Assembly (NCBI GenBank): GCA_011390275.1
Contig: JAABST010000002.1
Location: 62,001 to 126,000 of the forward strand
Direction of reading: 5' to 3'
Source: Geitlerinema sp. S16
GTDB lineage: Bacteria; Cyanobacteriota; Cyanobacteriia; Cyanobacteriales; Geitlerinemataceae
Length of the DNA: 64,000 bases
Under the pieces are notes generated by a model. The model did not search any database and had not been told where the DNA came from. It was given only the letters and a program-made list of their open reading frames with translations. Below, one piece after another: positions 46,744 through 57,800 of the stretch. The position numbers were made by a program, and so were the translations under genes. Position 1 is the stretch's first letter; the number at the start of each line of letters is the position of its first letter.

Positions 46744-49700
46744 ATGGCTGTTTACGATCTTGAAACGTTGCTCAACAACTACACAACGAATGAGCAAGTT
46801 TCGTCTCTTGAGCCCGAAGATATCTACCGCTTTGAACTCAGTGACCTTGCCGATTTGATGATCTCGCTTCCTGAAAGCGCGGACTGGCAACTGCTCTTTG
46901 AGGATACTGAGCCGATCGCTAGCCGCAATGCCAACAGCCGTTCTGTGATGGCACTTGAAGGTTTGTCACCCGGACGCTATACCCTGAGAGTCTTCCATAA
47001 CTTTGAAACTGACCCCAGTACTGATACCGACACCCCCCAGGCCGATACCCTAATCGATTACACCTTAGACTTATCGATCGTCGCGTCTGACCCTGACCTG
47101 TCTACAACTTCAGAGGAGGAGAACGGCGATCCTGCTGCCACCGATCAAACCGATCCAACTGATCAAACTGATGGTGTGACCGACACCACCGAGAGGGAGA
47201 CCTCTGCCTCCCCTGAGTTTAGCGGTGGTTACTTTATCGTGGGCGACAGTGGTGAGGTCGTGATCGACTACATCCTCGATCGTGGCAACTACCAAAGTCA
47301 GGTTGGTGTGTTTAGCCTTGAAGGCATTGAGGCTGAAGTTGGTTCTGAGGCTTGGAACCGTGAAGCAATTCGTCGCGCTCTCACCGACACGGAACTTGGA
47401 TATACGATCATCGACGATCGCCAACAGGATGCATGGCTCGACTATCAAAATGCTGCATCTTCGGATGTGAGCAACTATCAGCAGTCCCTACAGATAAAAA
47501 TGCAGGCCGGTGATCGCATTGCCCTGGTGGTGATTCCGGATGGAACGCTGCAAGAGGTGGTCGATAAACCTCCAACCACCGGTAAAAAAGCACCGCTCTT
47601 CTCACTCGCTACGGCAAACCCTGACGATCGCTTCTACTTTGGTCAGATCGCTGAGGCCGGAGCGGAGGTTTTTGTCTTAGAGGATCAGCGAGTCGATCTC
47701 GGTTCTGATCGTGACTATAACGATATCGGCATTCGCATTAGTGGTGCGACTCCTGTAGGGATTGTGTCCCTCGATGATGTCATTGGTGATGATGACTGGC
47801 GTGATGAGATCAATTGGCAAACCAACGTCACTCCAAGCGTTGTTGCCGAGGTGGTGTCCGGTGAAGCGAAGGCTGGGGCTCGCTGGTCGGTAACCGGAAC
47901 CGCAACCGATGCTAACGGCGCTTGGGATATTGCAGCGATCGAACTCCTCGTGCTGGCAGAGAGTGGGGCGGTCATTGAACGGGTTGGGATCGCCCTGGAC
48001 GAGACCGAAACCACCAGTGACACACGCAGTTTTGAAACCAATTTTGATCTACCAACATCCCTTGCAGACGGTCGTTATACCCTCGATGTCCGAGTTGTTG
48101 ATCTACATGGAGAGCCTTACAACTCGAATGTGACGACATTCGAGATCGGTGATCCAGTTAGTCCACCGGTAACCGACGAACCAGGCAATGGCAGCGGTAG
48201 TGGTAGTGATAGCGGGAACAGCAGTGGAGGTGACAGCGGTGTCGGAAGCAATCCAGGGTCAGGCGAAGATAACACATCTCCAAATACACCCGAGCCAATC
48301 GGCAATCAACCACCCGAGGCGGAAAATATTACGGCCACGATCGGCGAAGATGATGACTCGATCACGGCGGCATTTCGTGTAAAAGATGCAAATGTTGGCG
48401 ATCAACATCGCTTCTCCTTGATCACTACACCCGATCAAGGTGAACTTGTCAACAATAATGACGGAACATTCACGTTTTTCCCCGGTGAAGACTTCCAGGA
48501 TCTCGCCGCCGGTGCAACACGACAGCTTCAAATTGACTATGTTGCGATCGATGATAGCGGTGCGAGTAACGACACGAGTGAGCCAAAAACCATCTCGATA
48601 ACGGTCCGGGGGCAAAATGATCAGCCCATCATCCTGACACCGGAGAACACAGAAAGCGGACTGGACACCCTCAACGATTCGGGAAGTGTATACGAACTGA
48701 ATGATGGTGACCTAGACGAGAACCAAGTTGTGCATAGCGTATCGGGAACACTGAGCCTATACGATCCTGACGCGAGCGAACTACCCAGCATTGCGGTACT
48801 CACGCCATCCGAAGCCTACCTTGGAACCTTCGAGGCCGAACTTTCTAATGTGGGATTAGGTCAAATCGCAATTGCTGAATGGCGTTTTTCGCTAAGTGAT
48901 GCAGCGATCGATCACCTCTCTGAAAATGAAACCATCCAGCAGACCTACACCATTGAATTTACCGATAGCAGTGGTGGAATTACAACCCAGGATGTCACAA
49001 TCGAGATTGTGGGATCTAATGATACTCCGATCGTCAATGCGATCGAGATTGAGACAACCGAAGACGACACCGCCATTACCCAATCATTCACCGGCTTCGA
49101 CCCTGATACCAACGATACACGAACGTTTGAGATCACCAATCCACCTACCGCTGGTCGGGTCACGAATAATAACGACGGAACCTTCACCTTTTACCCTGAT
49201 AGCAGTTTCCAATCCCTCGGTGCCGCAGACCGCCGCCGCATAGAATTCGATTATCGTGCCCTCGATAACAGTGGGACAAGTATTGCCACCAGCGACATTG
49301 CAACGATCGGTGTGACCGTCCTCGGAAAGAACGATGCCGCACAAATTCTGGGAGAAAAGCGAGGCACAATTTTTGAAGATGCCGCCTTTCCAAGCACCGC
49401 CCAAGGTCAATTAAGAATTACGGATTCCGACGAAGGCGAAGCGCAGTTCCAAGCGCTCAACAAACAGCGCGGTCGGTATGGTGAATTCTCAATCAATCAA
49501 GAAGGACTCTGGAACTATCTACTCACAGATGAACGCCGGTATCAGACCCTAGATAATAATCAAAGCCTCCAGGAGACTTTTACGGTCTCAGCGATCGATG
49601 GCACCCAATCTAACGTTAACATTACGATCATAGGTAAGGACGAATTCTTCTCTCAAGACAACATTAACAAGCAAGTCTATGAAGGGAGTGGCAGTCAAAA

Positions 49701-52700
49701 ACCTCGAACGTCAGGAAACTTTTTTGCCGGGTCATTTGACAGAATTAAATCATTAGAATTGATTCATGAGAGTGATGGAAACATCGGAGATTTTACACAT
49801 AAATTTTCTAATTTCTTGATCGCCAACAATGTGCGTTGGTCTTTTGAAGTGGATAACTCAGAAATTGAGTATCTCTCTCAAGGTGAGATCATAGCTCAGA
49901 ACTATGTACTTCAAGCCGATGTTGAACTTCGCAACCTTTTTGGCAAAACAGGTTCAACAACAGATACGGTTACGATTCAGATTAACATTATCGGAACTAA
50001 TGATACACCTACTTGGGGAGCTGGAGACACCACTGGCAGAGTAACTGAACTACCAGCAGGCAGTGGTAATTTACTCAATCCTATCCTCAGTGACTCGGGT
50101 CTAATTACCTTCCATGATATTGATTTAAATGATACTCATAGTCTGACTATTCGCCCAAAAAGTTCTGATTTTATTGGGACACTCAGTGCCAACATTATTG
50201 ATACTTCGACACGTGATGGCAACGGTCAAATAGCGTGGGAATTTAAGATTGGTGATAATACTCTCAATAATCTCAAATCTGGAGATCAGTTAACGCAAAC
50301 CTACGAAATTCAGCTTCAGGATAACCACGGTGGCATCGCCACTCAAGACATCACGATCGAACTCAATGGCAGTGATGACCCTAGCATCAAACTTGATGAG
50401 CGTCTGGACTTTATCAGTGAAGACCAAAGCATCTGGAATACAGGAGATGCAACTGTTATTGATTGGAGTACATTTCTGGGAATCAATGAATATAAAAGCT
50501 TCAATACAACTATTTTTAACGGGTTAGATATTCCCGATATTTCTTTCCCTGGAATGCAAGCAGTTACAGCCAAGTTCTTTGGGAAAACGATCACGTTATT
50601 TCCTGCCATACCGGGGTATACGAAAGTTACGCCCGACATTCCAAAAATCATCTTAGATGGTTATGCCGATATCAAAGTAGGTCTCGAACCCTATTTGAAA
50701 TTCACCAGTGGTGATATTGACTCTAATCTTGGTATTGACTTAGTCTTAGAGATTCCAGAAACTAGTCAACCTGGTGACGTAGTTACAATTTCTACAGCAT
50801 CATTACTCAGTAATGAATCGTTCTTCAAGACATTTAGCCCTAACATCAACTTCGGATTAAACTTTATCTTTGATGTGGATGCAGATGCAGATATAAAAGC
50901 CGTTCCGTTTCATGGAGGAAGTTCACAAACTTTACTGGATTTACCACGCCTCGATATCTCAAAAATATTCAGCCTGTTTGAGTTTAGTGCAGATGATCTT
51001 GAAGCTGAACTTGAACTTAGCCCCTTTGGTTTGAATGTCAACTTTCCTGTCATTAATACCGAAGGGAACGTCATTAATGATAATACTCTGATAGGTGAAG
51101 GCTCGGACGATGTTCTGACCGCAACGATCGATCTAGACGCACTACCCTTTGCTGTCAAAGACATTATTCAGGAGATCAAAGACATTCTACCGAGCAAGAA
51201 AAATAATGATTTAGATAATACATCTAATCAAAATAATGCTCATCATAGTGATGATAATGATGGAGAGTTTGACCTTGAAGGAGCACTAGAGAATGCAAAT
51301 TTTGAGGCTGATATCTCACTTTTTGAAAGTACAATTAAGACCCCACCCATAAATATTTTTGGTATTGACCTAGGTACCATTTCTGGGGACTATACCCTTT
51401 TCGATCTTGATTTAAACGGAATTCTTGATCTTGAGCAAAAGTTTGTTCTCAATATTGATGATATTTTTGGAAAGCTAACTTTTGAGAATGGTGATGTTCA
51501 AGAATTTAAGGTTGGCAGTGACATTACCTTTACTGTGCCAGAAGATTTTGATCCTAACCAAAATTCATTTCTTGATGCAACAGCAGCGATCGATCTCGAA
51601 GCAACCCTGAAACATGATTTGACCTTTGGTCTAGGTGCTAGTTTAGATCTTGAGGTTATGTCAGCCGAATTAGGACTAGACTTCCCTCGCTGGATTAATA
51701 CCCTTGGGGTCGCTGATTTTAGTAAATCCTTTGGACTGTTATATGAAAAGAGTTTCCCTATTGCGAATGCCAATAATGTGGGTTCACTCTTCTCTAATCA
51801 ATTTGATCTTGAAGGATTTAACCAAGAGATTTTTCAAATTGGAACCGGTTCGGGTAATTCCTTTGACTTTTGGACTCAAGCTTATTTATGGAAAGAGACT
51901 CGCAGTAGTGATGAGCGCTCCGACTTTATTCCTAATGCTCCAACTTTTGTGATTACACATGGTTTCACCTCTAATTCAGGCAACTTTGAGAACTTAGCCA
52001 GTGCAATTTATTCCTATGCGGAAAATGTAGGGAAAGACGTTAATGTCGTGCTCTGGGATTGGTCAGATCAGGCGGGTCGTTTGCCTATAGAATATCGTGA
52101 AGTCGCCCCTGGAGTAGTGAATACGGGTCGTCAGGTTGCAAATTTCTTATCTGATTTGAAGCGTGATTTTGGGCTTGATGCAGAGCAGACGATTCTAGTT
52201 GGTCATAGCTTAGGTTCTCATGTGATGGGTAATGCAGCGGAAGATTACCGTTCGATCGAAGGTGAAGAAATTGGCCGTATTATCGGTCTTGATCCAGCAG
52301 GGCCACTATTTGAAGATGACTTTGATCCGCTGACCGGTTTAGTAATTGAGAATGAGTTGGATAATGAAACCAATCGCCTTGATGCTTCGGATGCGAAACA
52401 GGTTGTAGCGTTACATACTAGTGAATTCTTTGGTTATGACGATAGTCTTGCTGATCTTGATCTATTCATTAACTGGGAAGATTTATTCCAACCTAATGCA
52501 ACGACTCCAGTTGATAATCATAGTTATGCGACTAATTTAGCTACTCAGCTTTTCCAAGGTGTTAGCTTCTCCCAAGCTTTCGCTAGCGCTCAGGAAATGG
52601 CAACAATATTAGTCGCTTCATCTGACGATCCGTTTGAGCTTAGTGATATTTTAGAAGGCAGTATTACAGGTTTAGACTACGTTCATACATATGCGATATA

Positions 52701-52701
52701 A
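46744..52701 (+). CDS. Giant multidomain secreted-type protein with C-terminal lipase domain
   Basis: 1985-residue protein without an N-terminal signal peptide, which suggests type I-like export. Residues 1-90 form a pre-peptidase-like beta domain. About 160-345 is a DUF4114-type module (DRDYNDIGIRI) shared with the protease encoded at 54812-59923. A Gly/Ser linker lies near 480-510. About 515-1215 are several cadherin/VCBS-like repeats (NNDGTFTFFPGEDFQ, NNDGTFTFYPDSSFQ, TVRGQNDQP). A beta-rich region of unknown type follows. Residues about 1705-1960 are a pancreatic-lipase-like hydrolase with the nucleophile Ser1822 in GHSLGSH, catalytic Asp in GLDPAGP and His in VDNHSYA. The second half is clearly richer in AT than the first. 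Substrate unknown; an extracellular lipase or esterase is likely. Confidence 0.85.
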   Translation: MAVYDLETLLNNYTTNEQVSSLEPEDIYRFELSDLADLMISLPESADWQLLFEDTEPIASRNANSRSVMALEGLSPGRYTLRVFHNFETDPSTDTDTPQADTLIDYTLDLSIVASDPDLSTTSEEENGDPAATDQTDPTDQTDGVTDTTERETSASPEFSGGYFIVGDSGEVVIDYILDRGNYQSQVGVFSLEGIEAEVGSEAWNREAIRRALTDTELGYTIIDDRQQDAWLDYQNAASSDVSNYQQSLQIKMQAGDRIALVVIPDGTLQEVVDKPPTTGKKAPLFSLATANPDDRFYFGQIAEAGAEVFVLEDQRVDLGSDRDYNDIGIRISGATPVGIVSLDDVIGDDDWRDEINWQTNVTPSVVAEVVSGEAKAGARWSVTGTATDANGAWDIAAIELLVLAESGAVIERVGIALDETETTSDTRSFETNFDLPTSLADGRYTLDVRVVDLHGEPYNSNVTTFEIGDPVSPPVTDEPGNGSGSGSDSGNSSGGDSGVGSNPGSGEDNTSPNTPEPIGNQPPEAENITATIGEDDDSITAAFRVKDANVGDQHRFSLITTPDQGELVNNNDGTFTFFPGEDFQDLAAGATRQLQIDYVAIDDSGASNDTSEPKTISITVRGQNDQPIILTPENTESGLDTLNDSGSVYELNDGDLDENQVVHSVSGTLSLYDPDASELPSIAVLTPSEAYLGTFEAELSNVGLGQIAIAEWRFSLSDAAIDHLSENETIQQTYTIEFTDSSGGITTQDVTIEIVGSNDTPIVNAIEIETTEDDTAITQSFTGFDPDTNDTRTFEITNPPTAGRVTNNNDGTFTFYPDSSFQSLGAADRRRIEFDYRALDNSGTSIATSDIATIGVTVLGKNDAAQILGEKRGTIFEDAAFPSTAQGQLRITDSDEGEAQFQALNKQRGRYGEFSINQEGLWNYLLTDERRYQTLDNNQSLQETFTVSAIDGTQSNVNITIIGKDEFFSQDNINKQVYEGSGSQKPRTSGNFFAGSFDRIKSLELIHESDGNIGDFTHKFSNFLIANNVRWSFEVDNSEIEYLSQGEIIAQNYVLQADVELRNLFGKTGSTTDTVTIQINIIGTNDTPTWGAGDTTGRVTELPAGSGNLLNPILSDSGLITFHDIDLNDTHSLTIRPKSSDFIGTLSANIIDTSTRDGNGQIAWEFKIGDNTLNNLKSGDQLTQTYEIQLQDNHGGIATQDITIELNGSDDPSIKLDERLDFISEDQSIWNTGDATVIDWSTFLGINEYKSFNTTIFNGLDIPDISFPGMQAVTAKFFGKTITLFPAIPGYTKVTPDIPKIILDGYADIKVGLEPYLKFTSGDIDSNLGIDLVLEIPETSQPGDVVTISTASLLSNESFFKTFSPNINFGLNFIFDVDADADIKAVPFHGGSSQTLLDLPRLDISKIFSLFEFSADDLEAELELSPFGLNVNFPVINTEGNVINDNTLIGEGSDDVLTATIDLDALPFAVKDIIQEIKDILPSKKNNDLDNTSNQNNAHHSDDNDGEFDLEGALENANFEADISLFESTIKTPPINIFGIDLGTISGDYTLFDLDLNGILDLEQKFVLNIDDIFGKLTFENGDVQEFKVGSDITFTVPEDFDPNQNSFLDATAAIDLEATLKHDLTFGLGASLDLEVMSAELGLDFPRWINTLGVADFSKSFGLLYEKSFPIANANNVGSLFSNQFDLEGFNQEIFQIGTGSGNSFDFWTQAYLWKETRSSDERSDFIPNAPTFVITHGFTSNSGNFENLASAIYSYAENVGKDVNVVLWDWSDQAGRLPIEYREVAPGVVNTGRQVANFLSDLKRDFGLDAEQTILVGHSLGSHVMGNAAEDYRSIEGEEIGRIIGLDPAGPLFEDDFDPLTGLVIENELDNETNRLDASDAKQVVALHTSEFFGYDDSLADLDLFINWEDLFQPNATTPVDNHSYATNLATQLFQGVSFSQAFASAQEMATILVASSDDPFELSDILEGSITGLDYVHTYAI

Positions 52702-52753
52702 CTCAATTGATATGACACATCTAAAACTTAAAAGATGGAGTAAAAAATCTCTG

Positions 52754-52777
52754 AACTCTATTGTTCAAGAGTTTTTA
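52754..52777 (+). terminator. Weak terminator after the giant lipase gene
   Basis: AACTCT (52754-52759) can pair with AGAGTT (52768-52773) across an 8-nt loop, followed by TTT. The stem is only 6 bp, so confidence is low. Confidence 0.3.
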
Positions 52778-52994
52778 AAGAAAGAAGTCACACTGAGATT
52801 TTAGCTGTGTCATGCTACTCACTATTTGGTAATAGGCCGAATTTTGAATACGTTATTCTGGTGAGAATCTGACATAATATTCAGCTTAGTTAGTTGCACA
52901 ATTACGTTGATTATTGTTAACGCCAAGCTGCACTTCGACTTCGCTTAGTGCTCATCGGAACCTGCCACGCTATAAACCAGATTTAGCATGAGTA

Positions 52995-53564
52995 CTAAAA
53001 TGTTAAGGGTTTACCAAGGCTCAGAAATTCAACCCGATCGATATTCCAATCGGGTTCATTCATAATCGTCTCTCGTAACCCACCAAACAGCGCGAACTGT
53101 TCACAGGTTGAAAGGCCAATCCAGGGTCGTGCCGCGCTTGGATCACGCCGTAAATCGATCGTCGCAACCCGATCGCGCACCGTCACGCGATAGCCAACGA
53201 TCCCTAAATCACTTCCCGTCCACTGCTTCAACACCACCCCGATCGTCGCTGCGATTTCCGCCTCGGGATCGCCCGAATTCGCCTCTATATGCAGCTCCAC
53301 CACCTGCGGTTCCAGGGTTTGACACCAGAGGTCGGCTCGATAGAGGGTGCGGTGTTGGGTCGGGGCGATCGGCGTGGACTCGTCTACCGTCGGCGTGAGC
53401 GGGGGTGGGGTTTGATTCACGTCAGGCATCCAGTCGGCGCGGGCGCGGTAGGTGACACCGAAACCGACGATCATTGCCAGGAGTCCGATCACGATAGAAC
53501 GAGATTGTTTTCGCGTAGAGTGCCGGAAAACACCTGGTAAATTGTTAGGCTTGATACCGTTCAT
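52995..53564 (-). CDS. GerMN-domain protein (sporulation/germination family)
   Basis: 189-residue protein with one N-terminal membrane segment (SRSIVIGLLAMIVGFGVTY), a Pro/Thr-rich linker (TPPPLTPTVDESTPIAPTQ), and a C-terminal GerMN-like domain. The domain has AATIGVVLKQWT, VRDRVATIDLRRDP and LSTCEQFALFGGLRETIM. The family takes its name from the Bacillus germination protein GerM, but in cyanobacteria it occurs in non-sporulating cells and probably acts at the envelope. It is divergent from pyrB with only 42 bp between the starts, so the promoters overlap. Confidence 0.8.
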   Translation of the reverse strand: MNGIKPNNLPGVFRHSTRKQSRSIVIGLLAMIVGFGVTYRARADWMPDVNQTPPPLTPTVDESTPIAPTQHRTLYRADLWCQTLEPQVVELHIEANSGDPEAEIAATIGVVLKQWTGSDLGIVGYRVTVRDRVATIDLRRDPSAARPWIGLSTCEQFALFGGLRETIMNEPDWNIDRVEFLSLGKPLTF

Positions 53565-53606
53565 TACATTCTCCGCGATCGACCTTCGTCGAACTTAATT
53601 TAGGTC

Positions 53607-54599
53607 ATGGCAACAACCGAGTGGAACCGCCGTCACATTCTCTCGCTCGAAGATTTCACCCTCGCTGAATACGACATTATTCTGCGGACGGCGGCTAGCT
53701 TCCGGGAGGTGCTGACGCGCCGCACCCGTAAAGTGCCGACGCTTCAGGGTCGGCTGATTACGAATATGTTCTTCGAGCCATCGACTCGGACGCGCAGTAG
53801 CTTCGAGCTGGCGGCGAAACGGCTTTCGGCTGATGTGCTTAATTTCGCACCTGGTACGTCGTCGCTGACCAAGGGGGAGACCATTTTAGATACTGCCAAG
53901 ACGTACCTTGCGATGGGGACAGACATGATGGTAGTGCGGCACAAGCAAGCTGGGGTTCCCCAGGCGATCGCCCGTGAGATGGAGCGGCTCGGAACCCATG
54001 TGGGCGTCCTCAATGCGGGCGACGGCCTTCATGCTCATCCGTCCCAGGCGTTGCTCGACCTGTTTACCATTTGCCAATATTTCGATCCTGACTCGCCGCG
54101 TACCGAGTTACTGAAGGGGAAAAAGATCGCGATCGTCGGGGATATTGTCCATTCTCGGGTGGCGCGATCGAACCTTTGGAGTTTGATGGCGAGTGGTGCG
54201 GAGGTGCATTTGGCCGCGCCGCCGACGTTGATTCCGAAGCAATTTTTGGAGGCGTTTCGATCGAATTCGGGTTCGCTGTCGATTCACTGGCAGATCGAAC
54301 CGGCCTTGGACAATGCCGATATTGTCATGACCTTGCGTTTGCAAAAGGAACGGATGGGCGAACATCTGCTACCGAGTTTGCGCGAGTACCACCAGGGGTT
54401 TGGGATTACGCGTGATCGGCTGGCGTTGTGTCAGTCCCACGTGCGAATTATGCATCCGGGGCCGGTGAATCGCGGGGTGGAGCTGAGTTCGGAGGTGATG
54501 GACGATGAGCGGATTAGTTTGGTGCAAGCTCAGGTGACGAGTGGTCTCGCGGTGCGGATGGCGTTGTTGTATTTGATGGGTGGTGGGAAGGGTCCGTGA
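53607..54599 (+). CDS. pyrB: Aspartate carbamoyltransferase catalytic subunit
   Basis: 330-residue enzyme that joins carbamoyl phosphate and aspartate, the first committed step of pyrimidine synthesis. The carbamoyl-phosphate site [18 protein letters not shown] is at about residues 53-70; [32 protein letters not shown] and [16 protein letters not shown] are further hallmarks. Length is normal for the type that works without a PyrI regulatory subunit. The start is ATG 53607. It is divergent from the GerMN gene. A REP-like hairpin region follows the stop. Confidence 0.97.
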   Translation: MATTEWNRRHILSLEDFTLAEYDIILRTAASFREVLTRRTRKVPTLQGRLITNMFFEPSTRTRSSFELAAKRLSADVLNFAPGTSSLTKGETILDTAKTYLAMGTDMMVVRHKQAGVPQAIAREMERLGTHVGVLNAGDGLHAHPSQALLDLFTICQYFDPDSPRTELLKGKKIAIVGDIVHSRVARSNLWSLMASGAEVHLAAPPTLIPKQFLEAFRSNSGSLSIHWQIEPALDNADIVMTLRLQKERMGEHLLPSLREYHQGFGITRDRLALCQSHVRIMHPGPVNRGVELSSEVMDDERISLVQAQVTSGLAVRMALLYLMGGGKGP

Positions 54600-54667
54600 G
54601 GTTTGGGGGGGAGTTGAAGGGGGCGATCGGGAATTTGTATCGGGGGACAGATATTGTTGATGGGTAA

Positions 54668-54800
54668 GGTGGGCATTGCCCACCCTACTGGCGTAACGAA
54701 TACACCTCTTTAGAAAAGTCGCGCGACTACGGCTATTTTGATTGGGGTTCGACGCAGAGCGTCTATACATTGCGTTGTCCACGCAGAGCGTGGGAACGAG
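54668..54800. repeat. REP-like hairpin cluster after pyrB
   Basis: Three short perfect hairpins: GGTGGGC-ATT-GCCCACC (54668-54684), GACGC-AGA-GCGTC (54751-54763) and CCACGC-AGA-GCGTGG (54779-54793). Sequences of this kind, including the GGGAACGAG tail, recur in many cyanobacterial genomes as dispersed repeats. The cluster separates the convergent pyrB and giant protease genes and may also stop transcription. Confidence 0.6.
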
Positions 54801-54811
54801 CAAAAGTTTAG

Positions 54812-57800
54812 CTAGAAGCTAAGATAGTTTTCCGGATTTCTCGTATCAATTGGATGCCGGTAAGGACTGACATGAACCTCAAAGTGGAGGTGCGGACCAG
54901 TAGAATTACCAGTACTACCAACATTGCCAATCTTTTGACCACCACTGACTTGCTGGCCATTTTGAACATCAATTTGTGATAGATGCGCGTAGACCGTCCG
55001 CAAGCCATTGTCATGCTGTATTCGGACAAATCGTCCCCAGCCGTTGGGATGGTTTCCGACTTCTACAACTTTTCCTGGCTTCGCAGCTTTGACTCGAACA
55101 TATGGATTACTGTTCCACGTTGACAAATCAATGCCGTTGTGGGTCGGTCGTTGCGGTGTGCGATAGCGGCTTGAAGCAAAAATCGTGTAAGTCCCAGGAT
55201 CTAGTGGATTCTGCCATCCTGATGAGCCATCACCTCCGGTATTAGGTGAGGTTGAGACATAGTAGGCTGCAACATAACCAACCTGATTTCCAACCTGGAC
55301 TTTATACCAATCAGTACGATTACCTGGATAGTAAGCTTGTCCAGTCACTTTTTCTAAGATTGTGAGTTTAGTCCCGTTGTTCAGAGTTGTGATTTCAGTT
55401 TGATTTGTGCTCGGGTCTCGACGGAATCGTAAGCCAATAGACGAATTGACATACCCAACTTGAGTGGGGCTAGCACCAGGTAAATTTAACTTCCACTGAT
55501 GATACCCATTGCCTGATATTGGACGAGGATACATATAGACTGAATCACCATTAGCTCCACCCGCATCCAGAGCACGGCCTGTCGCTTTATTAACAAGCTG
55601 GTAACCAACACCATTTCGCGTCACTTTCCAAAGCTGATAGGGATTATTAGTCGGTTTAGGATTGGGATAGCCATAAGGCTTTTCACCGTTAGAACCACCA
55701 GCATCAAGAGCCTTTCCATTGGCTTTATTGATGATCATGTAATCATCACCAATTTTGTAAAATCCCCACTGATGATAGTTGTTGGCGGGATTGAGAGAGG
55801 GATGTGGATAAACTGAATTGTCGGAGCCACCGGCATCCAGCGCTTTGTTCGTCTGCACGCTTTGAACTGTAGAGAAATGAATACCGGGGAAACGTTTCAG
55901 GATCTCTGCGACAGAGGGAGTATTGAGCCACGACGGGTTTTGTCCAGGTCGTAAAACTTCAACACGACCAGTACTGCGCTGGTGGGCGATTTTGCCCCCT
56001 TCAAAATCAGAGAAGACCGTGTCGCTTCCATAAGCGTACTCACGGCGTGTCGGCATACCTAACCAGCTATACGCACCAACCATGTCGGTATAGCGGCGAC
56101 CAATTTGCCCCCAGGTTGCCACGGAACCCGTCTTCGGCGAATAGTGAATCCGAGACTTGCCATTCTCTGTCGCAAAGACTTGATAGATATAACCGCTAGG
56201 CTTATTGCGCAGGCTAATCTCATTAGAGCGCGGATAGCCTAAGTGACCTGTCGCACCACCCATTTGTTTGTATTCACCCAAGTTTCCATGCCATATCCAG
56301 AAGGCTTCGCTTGCTCCATCCTCAAGCATTAGCAGCATTTCGCTACCATTTTTGTCCCGGAACTTTTGCGTCCAACCATTCCCCCAACGATATGCATCAC
56401 CCTGGGGTTTTAGTCCCTGTGATGTGCCGTTGATTTTGTTGTAGGCTGCCTGAAAAATCTTCGGTGATCGTGACTTACGACCAATCTGGTTACGAGTCAG
56501 AATCGTCTTGAGCCAATTCGGAGTCGCTTTTACAACACGAGTACGAATGTTATCAATCCGCTTCTTGATCGGAGTCCAAATCCGTTTGATGCCATTGGTA
56601 ACACGAGTACGAACGTTACGCACCGTATTGCTAAAACCACGTCGTACTCGCGAAATAACAGTCGGGACAAATTGATTACGAATTCGATTGAGGTTATTCG
56701 TGAAGCTATTGCGGACGCGAGTCACGCTGTTCGTCACCCAATTACGAATCTGACGGGGGTATCGCGTCGCATTCTGACGCACAGTTTTGCGAACGCGACT
56801 CACCGTGTTGCTCACCCACTTACGTAGCGTTTGCTTCACAGACTGTCGCGTGCGATTGAAATTCGTTGTGACGCGCTGCTTAACTCGATTGATATTTGTG
56901 CGGAACGTCTTCTGGACTTTATTGACGTATCGAGGCAGCGATCGTCGTACTGACGAAAAACCACGGCTGATCGTGCGGCGCACCCGGTTGGATGCGTTGG
57001 AAATTCCTTTGAGCACACGACGGAGAAACACAGGACGCTCCGTCGCATTGGCCGAATCCGCTGTGAGACCTTGCGAATCAGGCAGACTCTTCGCCACATC
57101 CGGCCAGGAAATTAAAGAAGCAAAGCTGACCGCTGCCGTCGAATTAAGCAATCCTGCTCCAGTTTCGGCATCCCAGTTTGGTGCATCAAGATCGGTTGCA
57201 GTACGCTTGAGAAGCTCGATGACCTGACGATAACTTAGGTCGGGATTAGCCGCCCAGACCTGGGAGGCAACTCCTGTGACTTGAGCTGTGGCGAGGGATG
57301 TACCCGAAATATCACCATCGCTTCCTGGTGCGAGGAGGCCAAGTCCCTCGCCATAGCTGGAATAGTCGGCTCGCGTCCAATCTTCAACGGCTCCTACCGT
57401 TAGCACATTATCGAAGTAGCGAGCAGCTTGTCCGAGAGCTGACATTTGGCCGCCTTTGTTACCTGCCGCAGCAACAACCAGCACATTATTGTCACGAGCA
57501 TATTCGAGTGCTGCCCATTCACCTGGAGTGAGCTGTGCGCGAGTGACAACCTGTCCATCAGCAGTAGTTTCCGTTAGATCGAAACTCAAGTTGACTAGCG
57601 CATTCGGCTGACCCGACTCTTGGGCGGTATCGACGAATTCGATTAACGACTTCGCCCATTCTCCAGAACCGACGCTTCGTCCGAGCCAGAACGGGGCATT
57701 GTCATTGTTTGCCACGATGGTTTGTAAAACCTTTGTCCCGTGATCGTCACCTTCGCCTTCCGCGAGCAGCGGATCTCCGTCGTCATCAACAAGATCGGAA

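Noticed and set aside
54749..54800. Possible CRISPR-like repeats after pyrB
   Set aside because: The repeated GCAGAGCG units are two short hairpins of a known cyanobacterial dispersed-repeat type, with no regular spacers.
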